Assembly (NCBI GenBank): GCA_027064945.1
Contig: JAMOPB010000369.1
Location: 1 to 8,848, forward strand
Length of the DNA: 8,848 nt
From: Candidatus Cloacimonadota bacterium
Lineage (GTDB): Bacteria; Cloacimonadota; Cloacimonadia; Cloacimonadales; TCS61
Reading direction: 5' to 3'
The notes under the pieces are model-generated. The model saw nothing but the letters and a program-made list of their open reading frames with translations. It did not search any database and was not told the DNA's origin. Below, piece by piece: positions 7,086 through 8,848 of the stretch. Each line of letters starts with the position of its first letter. Position 1 is the first letter of the stretch. Made by a program: the position numbers and the translations under genes.

Positions 7086-8438
7086 TTATTCCTTATTTTT
7101 ATCTTTTATTAAATTATCAATCAATTGTTGAGTTTCTTGTTTTTTAACAGCATTATTCCTTTCAAACATTTTTGTAATATCATTCCAAAAAGCAAAAAGC
7201 ATCAACATCATTAAAAAAACAAAGCCAATATTCTGAAGGACAATCTGAGTTTTTTCAGCTAACGCTTTTTTTCTTATTCCTTCTATAAGACAAAACAAAA
7301 TCTGTCCGCCATCCAATACCGGAATTGGCAATAAATTCATAACCATTAGAATAAGGTTCAGAGCTCCGATAAAAGATAAAATATCACTAAAACCTTTTTT
7401 TGCTGTCTGCTTACTCATCGAATACAGCATCACTGGCCCACCAACGCTATTTTTTAGTTCAGAAGGATTCACAAGAAGCTTTCCTAACATAGCATAGTTT
7501 AATGCTACAAAATTTACAGCTGAAAGAGATCCATATTTTGTTGATTCCCAAAATGAATAATCTTCTTCGATTTTAATTGGTTGCATTTGTGTAATTCCAA
7601 TAATCTTTCGATCATCTACCATATTATTTTGCAGTTTTATTGTCTTGGAAAATTCTTGCTTCCCGCGCTTAATAAGAAATTCTAATTGATCTCCTTTAGA
7701 AGAGGAAATAAGCTTTTGCATTTCATACCAGTCTTCTACAAGTTCACCATTAATCGCAATTATCTTATCTCCGGCTTGTAAACCAGCCTGATACGCAGGT
7801 AATCCAACAGATGCTTCTCCAACAACTGCTTCTACTTTTGGTAAAATCTCCTTATAAAAATCTATTTTCTCAACCTTACCTAAATTAACCTTCTGTGGTT
7901 GACCATCACGTATTAATTCTATAACATTTTCGTCATCTTTAAGATTTTGAATTATTTGAGACCAACCTTTTACATCTTTCCCATTAACTTTTGTAATTAC
8001 ATCATTCGGTTGAAAAAAAGCCTCATATTCAGTATTTACCTTACCTACTACAGCCGGTTGATCGTAATAATTCTTTCCTACCCAGAATGAAAATATTAAC
8101 AGAATAACAGCAAAAATAAAATTAACAAAAGGACCTGCAAATGCAATAAAAGCACGCTGATACCATCTTTTTTCCGTAAATGAAAATTGCTTATCAAATT
8201 CATCTAAATCCTTAGTTTCTCCGGGATTTTCCTCTTGCATTTTCACATATCCACCTAATGGAATTAAAGAGATTACAAATTCTGTTCCGTTCCGGAAAAA
8301 TCCAAATAATTTGGGACCAAATCCTATTGAGAATTTCTCAACATTAACCTTCATCAAACGAGCTGCCACAAAGTGTCCACCTTCATGAACCGCCACCAAA
8401 ATTCCTAAAACGAAAATTGAAATTAATATACTTATCAT
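7086..8438 (-). CDS. rseP: RseP-type site-2 zinc metalloprotease
   Basis: This 450-residue inner-membrane protease belongs to the S2P/RseP family (M50). In other bacteria RseP cleaves transmembrane anti-sigma factors and remnant signal peptides. The first membrane helix carries the zinc motif HEGGH (18-22). A helix at about 97-119 follows. Two tandem PDZ domains occupy about 128-190 and 204-269, with DVITKVNGKDV and DKIIAINGELV as their carboxylate-binding cores. The second active-site helix holds NLLPIPVLDGG (368-378), supplying the aspartate ligand D376. A final helix lies at about 402-419. The start is supported by an AGGA site eight bases upstream. The gene follows a long noncoding leader and heads the rseP-tgt group. 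No anti-sigma or sigma factor is visible, so its local substrate is unknown. Confidence 0.95.
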   Translation of the reverse strand: MISILISIFVLGILVAVHEGGHFVAARLMKVNVEKFSIGFGPKLFGFFRNGTEFVISLIPLGGYVKMQEENPGETKDLDEFDKQFSFTEKRWYQRAFIAFAGPFVNFIFAVILLIFSFWVGKNYYDQPAVVGKVNTEYEAFFQPNDVITKVNGKDVKGWSQIIQNLKDDENVIELIRDGQPQKVNLGKVEKIDFYKEILPKVEAVVGEASVGLPAYQAGLQAGDKIIAINGELVEDWYEMQKLISSSKGDQLEFLIKRGKQEFSKTIKLQNNMVDDRKIIGITQMQPIKIEEDYSFWESTKYGSLSAVNFVALNYAMLGKLLVNPSELKNSVGGPVMLYSMSKQTAKKGFSDILSFIGALNLILMVMNLLPIPVLDGGQILFCLIEGIRKKALAEKTQIVLQNIGFVFLMMLMLFAFWNDITKMFERNNAVKKQETQQLIDNLIKDKNKE

Positions 8439-8513
8439 TTTTTTTCCTAATCTTTTTTTTTATTAAGCTAAACTAAATCCTTTAGGCTCTATCTCAGGTC
8501 AAGAATTAAATAG

Positions 8514-8547
8514 TTGTCTTTTGTGCAAAATCCCCTTGCAGAGACAA
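8514..8547 (-). promoter_or_regulatory. Two-part stem in the rseP leader
   Basis: TTGTCT (8514-8519) pairs with AGACAA (8542-8547), and TGCAA (8524-8528) pairs with TTGCA (8536-8540), giving an 11-bp stem split by an asymmetric internal loop. The apical loop contains four C on the plus strand (GGGG in the transcript). There is no U tract after it in the transcript direction, so it is not a standard terminator. A leader RNA structure or operator is possible. Confidence 0.35.
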
Positions 8548-8566
8548 ATACCGCTTTTTAAAGTAA

Positions 8567-8590
8567 ATGATATCATAAATTGAGATCTCA
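8567..8590. promoter_or_regulatory. Two adjacent perfect 10-bp palindromes
   Basis: ATGATATCAT (8567-8576) and TGAGATCTCA (8581-8590) are each perfectly self-complementary and are separated by four bases, with centres 14 bases apart. Both share a TGA-TCA outer framework. They lie about 130-150 bases before the rseP start, downstream of the candidate promoter. Paired dimeric-regulator sites are plausible; chance is not excluded. Confidence 0.35.
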
Positions 8591-8681
8591 CTCCCCCAAT
8601 TTCATTTTGTGTTTTTTCAAAATTTCAACAACTCTTGCTCTAAATAGATTTTAGGTTGAAAATTTAGCAGAAAATTCGTTC

Positions 8682-8710
8682 ATTATATAAAAATTGAAGG
8701 TTAATTCTAA
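8682..8710 (-). promoter_or_regulatory. Candidate sigma70-type promoter for rseP
   Basis: On the minus strand TTAGAA (8705-8710, four of six matches to TTGACA) is followed after exactly 17 bases by a perfect TATAAT (8682-8687). Transcription would begin near 8675, giving a leader of roughly 235 bases before the rseP ATG at 8438. Such matches arise by chance in AT-rich DNA, but the spacing and position make this the best promoter candidate in the window. Confidence 0.45.
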
Positions 8711-8771
8711 AACATTAGTGATTTTTGATACTTCCCCAAATATCTTGTAATCCTGAACATATTGCTTGGCT

Positions 8772-8797
8772 TTAAAGCGGTGTATCAGCTGCTTTAA
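8772..8797. repeat. Inverted repeat near the right edge
   Basis: TTAAAGC (8772-8778) and GCTTTAA (8791-8797) form a 7-bp stem that extends inward on the plus strand through G-C and G-U pairs to a six-base loop. Neither strand has a strong T tract after it, so it is only a weak terminator candidate for whatever gene lies beyond the right edge. Confidence 0.35.
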
Positions 8798-8848
8798 TAT
8801 TGATTACATATAATTAAATTCATATTTTCTATTCAAAACGGTTTGTAT

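Larger units (their letters stand above)
8439..8848. other. 410-base gene-free region upstream of rseP
   Basis: No credible coding frame, tRNA or repeat array is visible on either strand here. The stretch contains a candidate promoter, two close palindromes and two imperfect hairpins, listed separately. The usual partners often found just upstream of rseP (dxr, cdsA, uppS) are absent from the visible part, so rseP probably starts a transcription unit here. Confidence 0.6.

Noticed and set aside
8514..8547. Intrinsic terminator of a gene beyond the right edge
   Set aside because: No U-rich tail follows in the transcript direction and no coding end is visible before it.
1..8848. CRISPR array, tRNA or rRNA gene, insertion sequence or prophage element
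   Set aside because: No regularly spaced repeats, cloverleaf, rRNA signature, transposase or terminal inverted repeats were seen.

Overview
The window is AT-rich (about one third G+C by eye) and compact. All nine protein genes lie on the minus strand, so transcription runs from high to low coordinates. The set is mostly bacterial housekeeping genes: an RseP site-2 protease, tRNA-guanine transglycosylase, CMP kinase, a PlsC acyltransferase, IspH, ribosomal protein S1 and shikimate kinase. Signal peptides, RseP and a DUF5683-like protein (a family I associate with Bacteroidetes and relatives) point to a Gram-negative bacterium of the FCB group. A Cloacimonadota-like lineage is a guess, not a demonstrated assignment.

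Layout in transcription order. (1) 8439-8848 is a 410-base gene-free stretch. It holds a good sigma70-like promoter (TTAGAA, 17 bases, TATAAT) about 245 bases ahead of rseP, two adjacent perfect 10-bp palindromes and two imperfect hairpins. (2) rseP, tgt and a small DUF5683-like exported protein follow with gaps of only 2 and 4 bases. (3) After a 76-base gap come cmk, plsC, ispH and rpsA, which overlap by 4, 11 and 1 bases and are probably translationally coupled. The rpsA ribosome binding site is embedded in the last codons of ispH. (4) A terminator-like hairpin separates rpsA from aroK. (5) After a 173-base gap, a gene that runs off the left edge encodes a protein resembling only the C-terminal part of the flagellar MS-ring protein FliF.

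Functionally the operon mixes nucleotide supply (Cmk), phospholipid synthesis (PlsC), isoprenoid precursor synthesis (IspH), translation (S1, and queuosine insertion by Tgt), envelope proteolysis (RseP) and aromatic amino-acid synthesis (AroK). The cmk-plsC-ispH-rpsA order is a recurring bacterial arrangement. The least ordinary item is the short FliF-like protein at the left edge: it has a signal peptide, a ring-domain-like segment, one membrane helix and a cytoplasmic tail, with no other flagellar gene in view.
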